This document shows positions 1 to 10,860 of a stretch of DNA of 64,000 bases, piece by piece. The position numbers and the translations under genes are program-made. The stretch spans positions 84,735,644 to 84,799,643 of the forward strand of contig CM065809.1 in assembly GCA_033398695.1 (NCBI GenBank), in the 5' to 3' direction. Below the pieces are notes generated by a model, which ran no database searches, had not been told where the DNA came from, and was given only the letters and a program-made list of their open reading frames with translations. Every line of letters begins with the position of its first letter. Position 1 is the stretch's first letter. The DNA comes from Orobanche coerulescens. Taxonomy: Eukaryota > Streptophyta > Magnoliopsida > Lamiales > Orobanchaceae.

Positions 1-2539
1 AAGCTCTCCATACGAGGACCAACCTAGATCCCTACCTTCTTGGCGGCTCTGACGGCATCGGCGTAGGCCACATAATAGGCAAACTCGCCGACGAGTGCCA
101 CATTAAGGTAGGGATCGGTCTCGATCGCCTTCAGCTGCCCTTTCAACTCCACGGTCGTCTTCTCAGCCTCCGCCAGCTCGACCACCTTGGCAGCGTTTTC
201 TCCCTTGGCCCTCTCCAGCTCTCTTTTCGCCGCCTCCAGCTCGCCGCTGAGCCGATCCACCGTCGCCTTCAGCCCGGCCGCCTCCTCCTGCGAAGCCACA
301 TGCTTCCGGCGGGCTTCTTTCTCCTGATCATGGAATCGATCGGCAGCCTCCTTAGAGCGACTCAGCTCTTGCTTCAGTCGGTCGACGTCCTGTTTAGCCC
401 GTTTGGCCGTCTCTACGTACTCCTTCTCCATAGACTGGATCCGGTTGGCGTATTCAATGTTCGTGTTCCGGGCAGCCTCGAGGTCGCTATAGAGGCGAGC
501 AGTAGAGGGTCGCCCCTCAAAATCCCTAGCGGCTTGGACGGCCATCGTCGTCGTCTGGAGAGCCAGGGCAATGGTCGCCTGCATGGTATCTCCAGATCGC
601 CGACGAGCGATCGCATCGAGATCGGTCATCCAGGCCTTGGGCAGTGAGCTGATGGCCTTCTGGACGTAAGTAGGGACGTCGAGGGACTTTTGCGGAGCCT
701 TACTCGACAAGAAATCCAACACCATAGGACCGACGTCTGGGTCAGCAAGACGGACCCTGCAGCGCAAACAAAAGAGACCAAGGAGTTAGGCTATACCTTA
801 CTCAAAATGCCTAACTCGGAAAGTTCAACCCAACATTACCTGTTGACCACCTCGGGATCGCGGCCAAAATAAGGCTTACCCCGAGGAGTTTCAGCCTCGG
901 CGATCACCACCTTTTTCGAGGAGCCGCCCGATGACTTGAAGCCGGACGCCGAGGGCCTAGAGCCTGATCCCTCCATCATCGGAACGGAGGAGATAGGAGC
1001 CGCAGCAACCGGAGGCTCCAGAATAGACACGTCCGCCTCGGTGGTCGGCAGGGACTCCTCCGACCTCTGCCTCTTGCGGCGCTGGAGTTGTGGCTCTTCT
1101 TAAATTTCCGGCTCGGAGACCGGCACCACAGCTGGCATCACCACCGGAACAGGGTGAGACGTCGTCGTAGGAACACGACCAGTCTTCTTACCCAGGTGAA
1201 GGCGACCGATGAGTCCTGGGTTAGACATGGCGATCTCTGGTGGTGGCTCGGTAAAGAGGGGAAAGTGAATTTCTGTCAAAGAAGAAGTACAAACAAGATT
1301 AGACTACTACTTAGACGTTATGACCTCCTGGAGACGATCGTCAAGCAAGGAAGAAATAAAATTTATACCTGGAACTCTCAAGTGACGAGGGAAGTGAAAC
1401 AATCGAGCCCCCAATCGATGAAGTTCGGCACCGAGCGAGCGAACATCTATGAAGGAATCCAGAAAGGCACGAATCCGCTCCCAAACGATCAAGAAATCGA
1501 AAGGGAGATCGCTGATCGCTGGAACGAGAGGTCCTGCAAAAAGGAAACGAAATTAGATCAGTCCAAGACAAGCTCAATCAAAGGGAGAATTAAAATCCTT
1601 ACTCGGATTCCTCTCTCAAAAATTGGTAGGAATCTCCAACTCCTCCTCCGGTCTGTCACTCGATGCCGATCGCCACGCTCCGCCGACCCAGCACCATTTT
1701 TCCAGGTCGCCGCGGGTCTTGTTCGGCACGCCGAGGACCACTCTTCCCATTCGGCCTTGGATATGATTACCGTCGACGGATCCTTTCTGCGCAGCCAGTT
1801 TAAATAAATAGTTCATCTCCATCGCAGAAAGAAGGCGGAACAACCGGTGACCGCCAAACAGTGTCAAAGTGCAGATGACCTGTAGCCAGGCGTTCGGCGT
1901 CAGCTGGAGCAGCGCCAAATTCCAGGTGATCAATAAGTAGGAGACGGCGAATGGCAAAGGGAATCGCAAACCGGCCTCCATGATCATCTCACTAACGGCG
2001 ACCAGACCCTCAGGCGGTTGATCGGCACGTTCGTTTTCCGATGGCACGAGCAGGGAGACGTCAGAGGGAATATGATATTTTACCCTCCAGCGGTTCAAGT
2101 CATTCCGGGTCGCCGAACTCTGGATCTTACCAAGGGTCCACTGAGATAGGTCGGCGGCCCGAAACACCATCCGCCTCGCATGTTCGTAAGGATGAGCGGC
2201 GGAGTAAGCTTCAAAGTCAAATTCCGGACAAGGTCCGGCAATCCCCTCCATAATATTGGCGGAAGCCACATAGGCGGGGCCAAATACACTCTCCCGTTCC
2301 CAAGTTATCCGCTCCAGTTCGTCCTCATCCGCCGGCGAGCCCCCCTGCTCCGCCGTCACCGTCGTTCTCGCCACTTCGGCCTCGTTGAAGAGATCTTCGA
2401 GTTATGCGGGTGCAATCCCCGCACGAATGGCCTCAATGGCCGTTTCCATATCAACTCCCATGGAAATCTCCTCCCGGTCAGGCGAATACGCGGCGGCGGA
2501 AGTATTTTCGGCCTCGAAGGTCTTGGATCTTCCCGACAT
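1..2539 (-). pseudogene. Spliced antisense gene of Tat element A (plant gypsy-type transposon protein, Transposase_28-like), decayed
   Basis: Runs opposite to gag-pol. Inferred exons on the minus strand are 2539-1603, 1533-1369, 1272-840 and 756 to beyond 1. Introns are 69, 96 and 83 bp, each starting GT (GTAAGG, GTATAA, GTAATG) and ending AG (TTGCAG, TGACAG, CTGCAG). Exon phases 1, 1 and 2 join into one continuous frame. Exon 1 carries the hydrophobic module with residues such as RFPLPFAVSYLL, LTPNAWL and FGGHRLFRLL, the signature of the family Pfam calls putative gypsy-type transposon. Exon 3 is proline and charge rich. Exon 4 is a long coiled coil rich in E, K, R and A. In-frame stops at 2402-2404, 1616-1618, 1100-1102 and 24-26 show it is broken. 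At 24-26 a TAG replaces a GAG kept in element C. Such antisense genes are known from Tat elements such as Grande and Retand; their function is unknown to me. Confidence 0.8.
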
Positions 2540-2686
2540 ATCATGAAAAAGTAAAGGGAGAAAGAAGATTGGTTTTCTTACCTAAAGAAAGGAAGATGAT
2601 CGGCACAACAAGCTTCGGAAATTTCTGCAGAGTTTCAGCAAGAAGGCAAGGACACGTGAAGAGTAAAAATGGAGTAGCCCTAGCCC

Positions 2687-2694
2687 CTTTTATA
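2687..2694 (-). promoter_or_regulatory. TATA box of the antisense gene in element A
   Basis: TATAAAAG on the minus strand, 148 bp upstream of the ATG at 2539. The same motif, in the same GGGCTAGGG context, lies 143 bp upstream of the ATG in element C (22396-22403). Conservation of position and flanks suggests a real promoter between the 3' LTR and the antisense gene. Confidence 0.65.
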
Positions 2695-3035
2695 GATGGA
2701 GGCGGGGGTCTTTATGCAAATAGGCGAAAGTCCGAGAGCTGGAGTACAACCCTCAGTGAGGGGACACAATAAATGTTGCCCTCGAATCCCGCGTACGCGT
2801 CTTTTCGAGGGCACGCCAGGCGACAAGTCTGACAAACCGTCGGACTCTCCCAACAGTAGCGCGACGCATGTCCTTGCAACGTTTCGAGAGCCCGCCTTCA
2901 TTTCCCGCTGCTCCAGGCACAAAAGGAGATCGTCCAAATTTGAAATCAGATCGCCTGATTGTCTAAACATTGGCGATCGCCAAGAGTGCCACCTCACCCC
3001 GTGTTTTCAAACATTGAAGCGAGCTGGGGGGCAAT
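2695..3035. other. Non-coding stretch between antisense promoter and LTR of element A, ending in the polypurine tract
   Basis: No convincing coding frame. It is homologous to 22404-22769 of element C. The end, GCTGGGGGGCAAT just before 3036, is the likely polypurine tract priming plus-strand DNA synthesis; element C has GCTAGGGGGCAAT at the same place. Confidence 0.6.
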
Positions 3036-3139
3036 TATTGTACGGCAATTAATACGCCTCAATGGCGATCGGCCTAGATGATCAGAGAGCCAACCATAGA
3101 AGGAATACTCAGGGCAAACGCCCAGCGATCGGTACATAC

Positions 3140-3223
3140 GGCGATCGTCTTTTGGTACGCGGCGATCGTCTTTCGGCACGCGGCGATCGTCTTTCGATAT
3201 CTGACGATCGTCTTGATGTCCAA
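3140..3223 (+). repeat. 21-bp tandem repeat in LTR of element A
   Basis: Four copies of a 21-bp unit beginning GGCGATCGTCTTTCGG start at 3140, 3161, 3182 and 3203 (the last begins GACGATCGTC). The C-element LTRs carry the same GCGATCGTC core but not this regular array, so the expansion is private to A. Confidence 0.75.
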
Positions 3224-3586
3224 ACTAGAGACGATCGTCTCATGCCACGTATAGATCCAACATCCGTCAAAGTCGTCGAAGACCGAATCTTAGACAGTGG
3301 CCCACGTGCAGATCCACAAAGGGCACCGACAGATAAGACATTTGACCCCAACTTGTCACCTACCTCACCTACCGACAGGGCCGCCGAAAGGTACAAAGTG
3401 GGTCCTCCCCGGACAGCGATTCAGGATGCGTGCAGGCTTCCCATTGGCTAGCACAGCTGGTCCCCAGCAGCAGCCCCATACTTTAAGGGAGCAACCTCAC
3501 GTGACGGGACGATCGGCCATCTTATTATAATATAGAAAATGGCGGTCGCCCGCGATCGCCGGAGAGGTCCTAGTAGCTTTGTCTCC

Positions 3587-3594
3587 TATAAATA
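3587..3594 (+). promoter_or_regulatory. LTR TATA box, element A
   Basis: TATAAATA inside the small palindrome CTCCTATAAATAGGAG, conserved in both LTRs of element C (12226 and 23294). It is the probable start site of the genomic transcript. Confidence 0.6.
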
Positions 3595-4018
3595 GGAGGC
3601 TCACAACAAGGGTCAAAGGATGATGCGATTTTACCGTGAATACAGTGCAAATTACACACAGAGAGAGAATAAAAGACTCATCTGGCAATCACTTACACAT
3701 TCATAGTAATATTCAGATACACTTATCAGATATCCCAAGAAAGAACTCACAGATCTACATATCTGGTTCTTCCGGCAATCTACACGCTCTACAGCTTAGA
3801 TAACTAGAAGTCTTTACACTCATTGTAATATATTCTAACATATATATTTGTACGCGACAGTATATTTATTAATAACATCTCGCGAGAGTATTCAATCCCA
3901 GGATTAACAACCCTGGCAAATCTTGTGTTATCTATTTCTCACGGAAGTGTTCTAGCATTTGTTTGTTACTCGATCATTCCAGCAATACTATCTTCGGATA
4001 ATATTTTGGGTAACAACA

Positions 4019-4334
4019 CAATGGGTGGCTCCCGCGGGGTGTGTACGCCGGTGTTACGAGTCATGTGGGTGGTACGACTTTATGGCTGGCCTCTAGCGGA
4101 GGAGTCATGATTCGACTGATCCCGCACTTGGTTGAGTGTTTTTATCACTTGATTTTCGCCGTGTTCCGGCAGAGGAGACACGGGGACCCATGGGGTTGGC
4201 CCTATTACTTCGGCGGAGTGGTTCTCAATGAGGAGTATTCCTAGAGATGTTGTTTTTAGATCCTGATGGATAGTTCGTACCCCGTGTTGTGCGCCCTGAG
4301 TTTCGAGGACGGAACTCTTTTTAAGGGGGGAGTA
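4019..4334 (+). mobile_element. 3' internal end of a sister copy of long-LTR element B
   Basis: Matches 10290-10605, the sequence just before B's right LTR, including the CGGAGGAGTCATGATTCGAC block and the terminal purine-rich AAGGGGGGAG before the LTR. It is followed at once by the LTR at 4335. Its left continuation was cut by insertion of Tat element A. It therefore belongs to a second B-type internal region that shares the 4335-8115 LTR with B. Confidence 0.8.
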
Positions 4335-4504
4335 TGTAATATATGGGGGTAATTTTTTTCGGTTCACTGTTGAGTTGTACATATTCATTTGGAATTGTAC
4401 AAATGCCGTTGTATTGTATCATTCGTGTTTGTTGAGGTGCGTTGGATTCTAGTTCGTTCATTCCGGTTGAGAGTTGGTGGAACAACTTGGTTGTCCACTT
4501 TGTT

Positions 4505-4885
4505 GAGCTAACGTACGTTAGCTTTTGCGTTAACGTATGTTAGGCTTTAGGCATTACGTATTTTAGGATGTCCATGCTACGTACGTAATGAGTGGTAGGT
4601 GGATGGAACCTTTCTCGGACTCGACTTTCGGACGGTGGGTCCCCGGCATCTTTGATCCGATCTTACTATTGCAGTCAATGGCTCCTTGCGTACGTTAGCG
4701 TGTGCTCCTTACGTACGCTATCCATGCATCTTGTTAAAGTACGTAAAGCGTGGTTCTTTACGTACGTTAAGGTCTTCGTATTGTTGGTCAAGCAGTTCTG
4801 GACTAGCATTATGTACGCTAAGTTATTGATATAGCGTACGAAAATGTCCTTACGTACGTATGCTTGTTGTATAGCGTACGTAACG
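4505..4885 (+). promoter_or_regulatory. Cluster of TACGTACGTA-type palindromes in U3 of element B
   Basis: Many copies of TAACGTACGTTA, TTACGTACGTAA and shortened forms occur within 380 bp upstream of the TATA motif. Each has one or more ACGT cores, the core bound by plant bZIP and some other factors. The same cluster occurs in the right LTR (10865-11245). A regulatory role is inferred. Confidence 0.5.
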
Positions 4886-4897
4886 TGTTTGTAAGAT

Positions 4898-4904
4898 TAT
4901 ATAA
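4898..4904 (+). promoter_or_regulatory. Candidate TATA box in left LTR of element B
   Basis: TATATAA follows the ACGT palindrome cluster directly and is conserved at 11259-11265 in the right LTR. It is the only obvious TATA motif in this part of the LTR. Confidence 0.4.
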
Positions 4905-6348
4905 CTTGGTTTCGTATTTCATTTCTTCACGAACTAAAATCATTTTTCTCTCCCTAGAATTCTCCTTCTGGGCATGTTCTTGATATTTAGCCTCTTCCAA
5001 CACGATTTTGATCATCCTAGCTTGGATTGAAGCTTGAAGTGGGAAGCTTGTTGGTGCTCCTTTGTTGTTTGGAGAGTTCTTCTTGTTCTTCATTGGTAAG
5101 TTCTCTTGATATGTTGTTCTTCAAGTGATTTCCAGGTATGTTCTCTTTCTTCATTGGTAAGTTCTCTTGATATGTTGTTCTTCATTGTTGTTTTCTTCGG
5201 GTATTGATTGATTGTTGGAGTATATCATGATTCTTAATGAGTTTTTATAACTTGTGATGAATAACATGATGATTTTGTCTTTAGGAGGGGTTGTTCTTGA
5301 TGTTTTAGAATGTTTGGAGGTTATAATCATGTCTAGGAAGGATTATGTTAAGATTGTTATATGATTAACATAGTCTTGATATGATTGGTGTTGTTGGTTG
5401 TGTTTCTTGGGGAGATTTTCACCATTTTAGTAAGGAATTATGATGAATTATATAATGATTATCATAATCATGCAATGGTTGATTTAATCTTGTGGTTTAA
5501 TCCGAATGCATGATGAATTGGTGATGGATTATTGTTTAGACATCATGTTTGTTGAGATGATGATGTTCTTGGGGTACTGATGATGATATTAGTGATATTA
5601 TCATTTTGAGATCTTTATTTTGATGATTTTTCTTAAGTGATTCTTGTAGAATTGTTTTCACAAGTGTTAATAACGTAATGATCATGTTAATTGATCATTG
5701 AGGTGTTGGAAGATGTTAGAATTTATAGTTGAGAACTATGATATTCGTTGGTGGAGTTTAACCAATTCGGGATTGAATCGGGATTGTTTTGGTGTCGCTT
5801 TCCATTGATTTTATGTTATTGAATGAATCGTATTTTATTCAAGGTTGTTCGAGTGCTTGTGATCATCGGAGGACACCATTCGTCGTTTCGTGGAATGACG
5901 TTGATCATGGAAGGACTTGCTCGGCTTTGGTTCGAGGCAAGTTTTATACTTGTACTGGTCAATGAGATTAATCTTATCATATATGTGTATGAATGTGTTG
6001 TATCATTTTGAGACTTGGTCTCTCTATAATTTTGTTGATATCGGGGGATTGTTTGATACGATGCCCTTTGAAAAATTATGCCAAATGTTGTTATTGTCCG
6101 ATAAATGCTGTTCAGGGATTTTAGGTACTCGTTGATGATGTTATTGTCGATAGCCGGTTCGCGGTATCGATGTATCGGTTGTTGTTGTTGATATTGATGT
6201 CGGTTTAAGACATTGCTGCGATCATTGTTATTGATGTTGGTATTTTGCTATTAATGTTGTAATTGGCCGAGTGAAGATATTTGACTTATTCGATTATCAT
6301 CTCTGTTTTCGGTGGTTAGTTTAAGGCACCGGGATATTTGTTCTAATT

Positions 6349-6660
6349 GTATCATTGTTTATCGATTGACCGTTCTAAGGCAATCGAGGTGTTGAATTGG
6401 GATTATCGAAGATAATTCCCATCCGTTGTATCCTTGATTATCGATTGACCATTCTAAGGCAATCGAGGTGTTGAATTGGGATTATCGAAAATAATTCCCA
6501 TCCGTTGTATCATTGATTATCGATTGACTATTCTACGGCAATCGAGGTGTTGAATTGGGATTATTGAAGATAAATCCCATCCGTTTATGTCATTGTGATC
6601 GATTGACCATTCCTAAGGCAGTCGAGGTTTTTGAATTGAGAACGACGAGAACGGTGCCCA
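6349..6660 (+). repeat. About 79-bp tandem repeat in LTR of element B
   Basis: Roughly three and a half copies of a unit containing TATCGATTGACC, CAATCGAGGTG and AATTCCCATCCG. Units start near 6359, 6439 and 6519, with a diverged last copy. Two to three copies occur in the right LTR (24682-24880). Confidence 0.7.
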
Positions 6661-6870
6661 TCCGTGAGTTATTGTTGTCGTGTTGGCCGACTCAAGGCAG
6701 CACACTATTATTCTTGTAACTCGGTAATCTTGGAATCATTACCGTTTGTGATTAATTGTGTTTTGGAGGCTAGTCTCGGCTAGTGCTCGATGGGTAAGTT
6801 TGGGGCGTGAAACTTCGCGGTTGGTTTCTCAACACCTACAGTTCAGTAGGTCACGGTCATTAAATGGCCT

Positions 6871-7266
6871 CATTGTGATACAGCTTCATGTCGTGGCTTC
6901 GTCCCTCATTGTGATACGGCTTCGTGCCGTGGCTTCGGCCCTGATTGTGATACGGCTTCGTGCTGTGGCTTCGGCCCTCATTGTGATACGGCTTCGTGCT
7001 GTGGCTTTGGCCCTCATTGTGATACGGCTTCGTGCCGTGACCTCGGCCCTCATTGTGATACGGCTTCGTGCAGTGGCTCTGGCCCTCATTGTGATACGGC
7101 TTCGTGCCGTGGCTTAGGCCCTCATTGTGATACGTCTTCATGCCATGGCTTCGGCCCTCATTGTGATATGGCTTCGTGTCGTGGCTTCGTCCCTCATTGT
7201 GATACGGCTTTGTGTCGTGGCTTCGGCTCTCATTGTGATACGGCTTCGTGCCGTGGCTTCGGCCCT
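6871..7266 (+). repeat. 36-bp minisatellite, 11 copies, in left LTR of element B
   Basis: Eleven consecutive 36-bp units start at 6871, 6907, 6943 and so on to 7231, each like CATTGTGATACGGCTTCGTG plus GCTTCGGCC. Because 36 is a multiple of three, open frames run through it on both strands, giving repetitive peptides that I do not regard as proteins. The right LTR has only six copies. Confidence 0.9.
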
Positions 7267-8120
7267 CAAATGATACAACTTCGGGCTGTTTGGCTTCAGG
7301 CTGTTTGGCTTCGGGCCATTATGATGATTGGCAGCTTCGTCTGAGTGGTTTTTCAGACCATTGTGATATTGTTGCAGCTTCGGATGAGTGGCTTTCAGGC
7401 CATTGTGATGGATTTGTATTTTTGTTGGAGCCTTCGGGCACTGTGATTTGTATCTAGTCAGCGTTGGTTTGGTTTACCTTCGGGTAATTTCACTGTTGTG
7501 TTCTATATTGATGATTCGCCGTTGGGCACTTGTGTTCTAACATGTTGAGCAGGTATTGATCGTATGCCATGGGTATAGTGTTTCATGTATGCTTAGTTCT
7601 TACCTTGGTTTGTGAGCATTTCGTACTATTATTATCATTGTACCATTTCATTCTGCCTTTGGATGCATATCATGTTGTACATGTATTTGATATTCATTAT
7701 CTGGATGACTGATCTCGTGGGAGCAGAACATGTTTGCATGTTTTAGGTGCTTGCGAGGAGAGAGTTGAGACACAGGGGCATGGCGATGGCCACGAGGCAT
7801 TCGAGCGATACTAGTCTCAGATGTTTTGGTGTTCATGTCAATCAGTCAGTTTGGAGTACTCCAGTTCTTTTCAGTGGTTGTCATTTTGTATTATCCGAGC
7901 AAGGCTCATGGATGTTGTTATATTTTTATTTTGGCCATCTAGGCCTACTTTTGTCGTTGAAATTCCATATCGGAATATTTTGTCGGATGCCATAGTAGGG
8001 ACTGAGATTCCCCTTTTGGTCAGTTTGTTGTATTTTTGGTCATGTTCGCCTGGTGGATCTCCTGGTGTGGGGTCCACGGCACTGTAATGACCCAATGGAA
8101 TTTGGGGTTATTACAGAAGA

Positions 8121-8133
8121 TGGTATCATAGAA
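8121..8133 (+). other. Primer-binding site of element B
   Basis: TGGTATCATAGAA, six bases after the LTR end, close to the plant initiator tRNA-Met primer site TGGTATCAGAGCC. It fixes the left LTR/internal border. Confidence 0.6.
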
Positions 8134-8603
8134 TTGGGTTGTGAGATACCCTGATATGTGAGTTATGTGGCTTTACTCACGCGGTAGTAGTGGGGCTGTC
8201 ACGTTATGACAATCTGGACAGTCGGGTTTTGTGAGTCATGATAGTTAGACGACTATATGAGTCATTCTTTCATCGAGTCGTCATCAGTGAAGACTAGTAT
8301 CGCAAGACCTTGAAGCTTCATATGACCTGTGTAAGGACTCGATTCTGTTTTATGTTCATACATTCATTATGCCATTGCTTATACATGTTTTGTTGAAATC
8401 TGTATGTAACATTTGTGTTACGATTCATTCATGATTATTTGTTTTGGAGCGTGTGGGCTCAGTATTGGCTATAATTAGCATGCTTGAGGTGATTGTTTAT
8501 CTGTTGAGTATGTATACTCGTGTTTGGCTATTGACTTAGCATTGTGGATTGGCCATTGAGGCATATTTAAGATTTGTTCATGATCGAGCGTTATTCTTTC
8601 AGT

Positions 8604-9917
8604 ATGGAAAGAGGAACCCGAGGACGTGGCAGAGGGGGTAAAGGCTGCAGAGCAGGCCGAAACCCAGAACCTCATGTTTATACACCTACGGATGCCGAGA
8701 TGGATCAGAATTCGGCTGGAGATGTGACTTATGCGACCGTTTCTCCTTCAGGACGTCATACTCGAGTAGTCGATCAGATTGACATCGACCCTTTCTTGCT
8801 TATGAAGGGCATGATGGCCCAGATGACTCAGATGACGCAGATAATGGAAACCATGCAGACCTCAGTGGTTCGTGGTCCACCGCAGTAGGGATCCTAGGTG
8901 CCGTTTTATGGACAGGCCGGGAGAGTGATTCAGATTGTCGGCGATATCTCTCGTAGAGGACGCCTACTTTTGAGGGTTAGTTGGAACCAGCAGACATTGT
9001 TCATTGGCTTGAACATTTTTATAAACTCTTCGGCATGGTTCAGTATCCGGAAGAGAGTAAGGTGGCAGTAGCGGCTTACTACTTGAGTAAGGGCGCTTAC
9101 TCTTGGTGGCTTTCTGTGAAGCCCACCGATCGTGACTGTATTTGGAGCGAGTTCAAGACTCTCATGTTAGGGAGGTATTATCCGGCTCCACTTCGTGAAG
9201 CCAAGCTGTCGGAGGTATTGAACCCCGAATCCGTCAAGGACGAAGGTGTCATTGTTATTGCTGAGAAGTTTTAAGGACTTGTTCAGTTTGCTTCATCTGT
9301 TATCCGTACTGAGGCGGATAAGATTAGGTATTTTATCAAAAGGCTAAACCCGCAGTTGAGGATGCAGTTGTTCAATCATAATTGTAACTCACTTGGAGAA
9401 TTCATCGAGAAGGCTCTTGGAGCAGAGCTTTTGATCAAGGTGCTTGCTCGGAAGAACCCTTCAGTTTCTTCTGGTGAGAGGACTAGGATTCCGGTTCGTT
9501 CAGAGGGACATCAGGCTCCGACGTCCAAAAGGTCGTATTCTAGTCGTCTTCGTGCTGGAAAAGCATCTTCTTCTCAGATGACGAGTTCGACTATTGTTTG
9601 CTTTAATTGTGATTCAGAGGGGCATGTTAGCAGTCGTTGTACTGTGCCAACTATTGTTTGTTGTTTGTGTGGGAGGCAGGGACACTTTCAGAAATACTGC
9701 AGGAGTTCTAGTGCCAGTAGGTCTCGAGAGAGCTCACGGGCCTCGAGAGATTTTGTTACTCCAGTTCGTACTTCATCCAAGGGGATCCTATCAGGCTTTG
9801 GGATCCAGGGGTAAGGACAGCCGAGGAGGAGCAGCGAGTTCGGATTTGGGTCTTCCTAGATTCGATGAGATCGAAGAGCTCGATGATTTGGAGGATGTTG
9901 ATTTTGGGTACATTTGA
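8604..9917 (+). pseudogene. gag: gag of element B, broken
   Basis: The start is chosen at the ATG at 8604, which opens an RG-rich N-terminus (MERGTRGRGRGGK). The retrotransposon gag domain follows in another frame from 8981, with HWLEHFYKLFGM, AAYYLSKGAYSWW and FKTLMLGRYYP. The C-terminal part has two intact CCHC zinc knuckles: CFNCDSEGHVSSRC and CCLCGRQGHFQKYC (about 9597-9705). Breaks: a stop at 8886-8888, a frameshift before 8981, and stops at 9272-9274 and 9812-9814. A short acidic tail (DEIEELDDLEDVDFG) in another frame ends at 9917. Gag would form the virus-like particle in the cytoplasm. No pol follows, so the element either lost it or belongs to a gag-only non-autonomous family. Confidence 0.8.
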
Positions 9918-10605
9918 GATGTAACCTTGATTTGTATTTTCCTTGTTTTTCGGATTGATGTTTGACTCAGTCTGTATTGTAGTGTTGTGGTTGTGAACCA
10001 TTTGTTGTTGATCTATCTTGTAACTATAGTATGTGATAATCTTGAGATTTGAGGTCGTTTGATGTGTTTTCTTCCTTTTGGTGTTGTACCTGAGATTTTT
10101 TGATAATCTGGGTAATTGTTCATTGTGATTCGAGACGCCAAGTCGTGAGGATTGGGGCGCACGATTGATATATTCTCGAGGACTATATGTGTGTTGTTGT
10201 CTTCCTTTTATGGCATGAGTCAGTGTTTGCATGGGCGTCCGATGCCTACGAGAACAGGGAAGTGTACACCGATGACTATAGACATGTACAAAGGACGTCT
10301 CCCACGGGGTGTGTACACCAGTGTTACGAGTCATGTGGGTTGTACGACTTTCTGGCTGGCCTCTGGCGGAGGAGTCATGATTCGACTGATCCCGCACTTG
10401 GTTGACTGTTTTTATCACTTGATTTTCGCCGTGTTCCGGTAGAGTAGACGCTGGGGCCCGTGGGGTTGGCCCGATTACTTAGGCAGAGTGGTTCTCAATG
10501 AGGAGTATTCCTGGAGATGTTGTTTTCAGATCCTGATGGATAGTTCGTACCCCGTGTTGTGCGCCCTGAGTTTCGGGGACAAAACTTTTTTTAAGGGGGG
10601 GAGTA
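9918..10605 (+). other. 3' internal region of element B without pol
   Basis: T-rich, with no recognisable pol domain. The last 300 bp match 4019-4334. It ends in TTTCGGGGACAAAACTT and a purine run AAGGGGGGGAG at 10594-10603, the likely polypurine tract just before the LTR at 10606. Confidence 0.7.
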
Positions 10606-10775
10606 TGTAATATCCGGGGGTAATTTTTTTTTCGGTTCACTGTTGAGTTGTACATATTCATTTGGAATTGTACAAATGCCATTGTATTGTATCATTCGTG
10701 TTTGTTGAGGTGCGTTGGATTTTAGTTCGTTCATTCCGGTTGAGAGTTGGTGGAACAACTTGGTTGTCCACTTTG

Positions 10776-10807
<32 letters not shown>

Positions 10808-10860
10808 CGACATCACATAACATAAAGATGAAAAAGGGGGGCCTATTCCCTTACAAAGCC
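10776..10860 (-). mobile_element. Short poly(A)-tailed insertion (truncated LINE/SINE-like) in right LTR of B
   Basis: A run of 27 T followed by about 57 bp absent from the left LTR, where CCACTTTG joins TTGAGCTAACG directly. Read on the minus strand it is a short sequence ending in poly(A), as expected of a 5'-truncated retroposed copy. No clear target duplication is visible, and I cannot name the family. Confidence 0.45.

Larger units (their letters stand above)
1..4018 (+). mobile_element. Tat-lineage Ty3/gypsy element A, right part only
   Basis: The right part of an LTR retrotransposon whose left part lies outside the window. It holds the antisense gene typical of the Tat lineage (1-2539, minus) and a right LTR (3036-4018). 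The same order occurs in the complete element C at 11701-23696, which supplies the orientation and the family call. Next to its right end, 4019 onward matches the 3' internal end of element B, so A was inserted into a B-type copy. The right target duplication would be CAATG (4019-4023); its partner is outside the window. Confidence 0.85.
3036..4018 (+). repeat. Right LTR of Tat element A
   Basis: About 983 bp, ending GGGTAACAACA. It aligns along its length with the two LTRs of element C (11701-12609 and 22770-23696). The start reads TATTGTACGG where C has TGTTGTGCGG, so the canonical TG has mutated to TA. It contains many GCGATCGT/ACGATCGT motifs, a TATA box at 3587, and ends about 75 bp after a CATCTCGCGAGAG element also present in C. 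Confidence 0.85.
4335..8115 (+). repeat. Left LTR of element B (shared with its sister copy)
   Basis: 3781 bp from TGTAATATATGGGGG to GGGGTTATTACA. It is homologous to 10606-11700 joined to 23702-26183. It holds the ACGT palindrome cluster (4505-4885), a TATA motif (4898), T-rich untranslated sequence, a run of about 79-bp repeats (6349-6660) and a 36-bp minisatellite (6871-7266). Open frames inside it are by-products of repeats or chance and do not match any protein I know. Confidence 0.85.

Noticed and set aside
300..647. Plus-strand frames opposite the antisense gene of Tat elements
   Set aside because: Shadow frames of the minus-strand coiled-coil exon; the minus strand shows the domain and splice structure.
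1088..1807. A 239-codon plus-strand frame
   Set aside because: Low-complexity, basic composition; it crosses exons and introns of the antisense gene and matches nothing I recognise.
6758..7141. Open frames of 93-119 codons with repeated peptides on both strands
   Set aside because: They are read through the 36-bp (12-codon) minisatellite; the same applies to 24980-25513.
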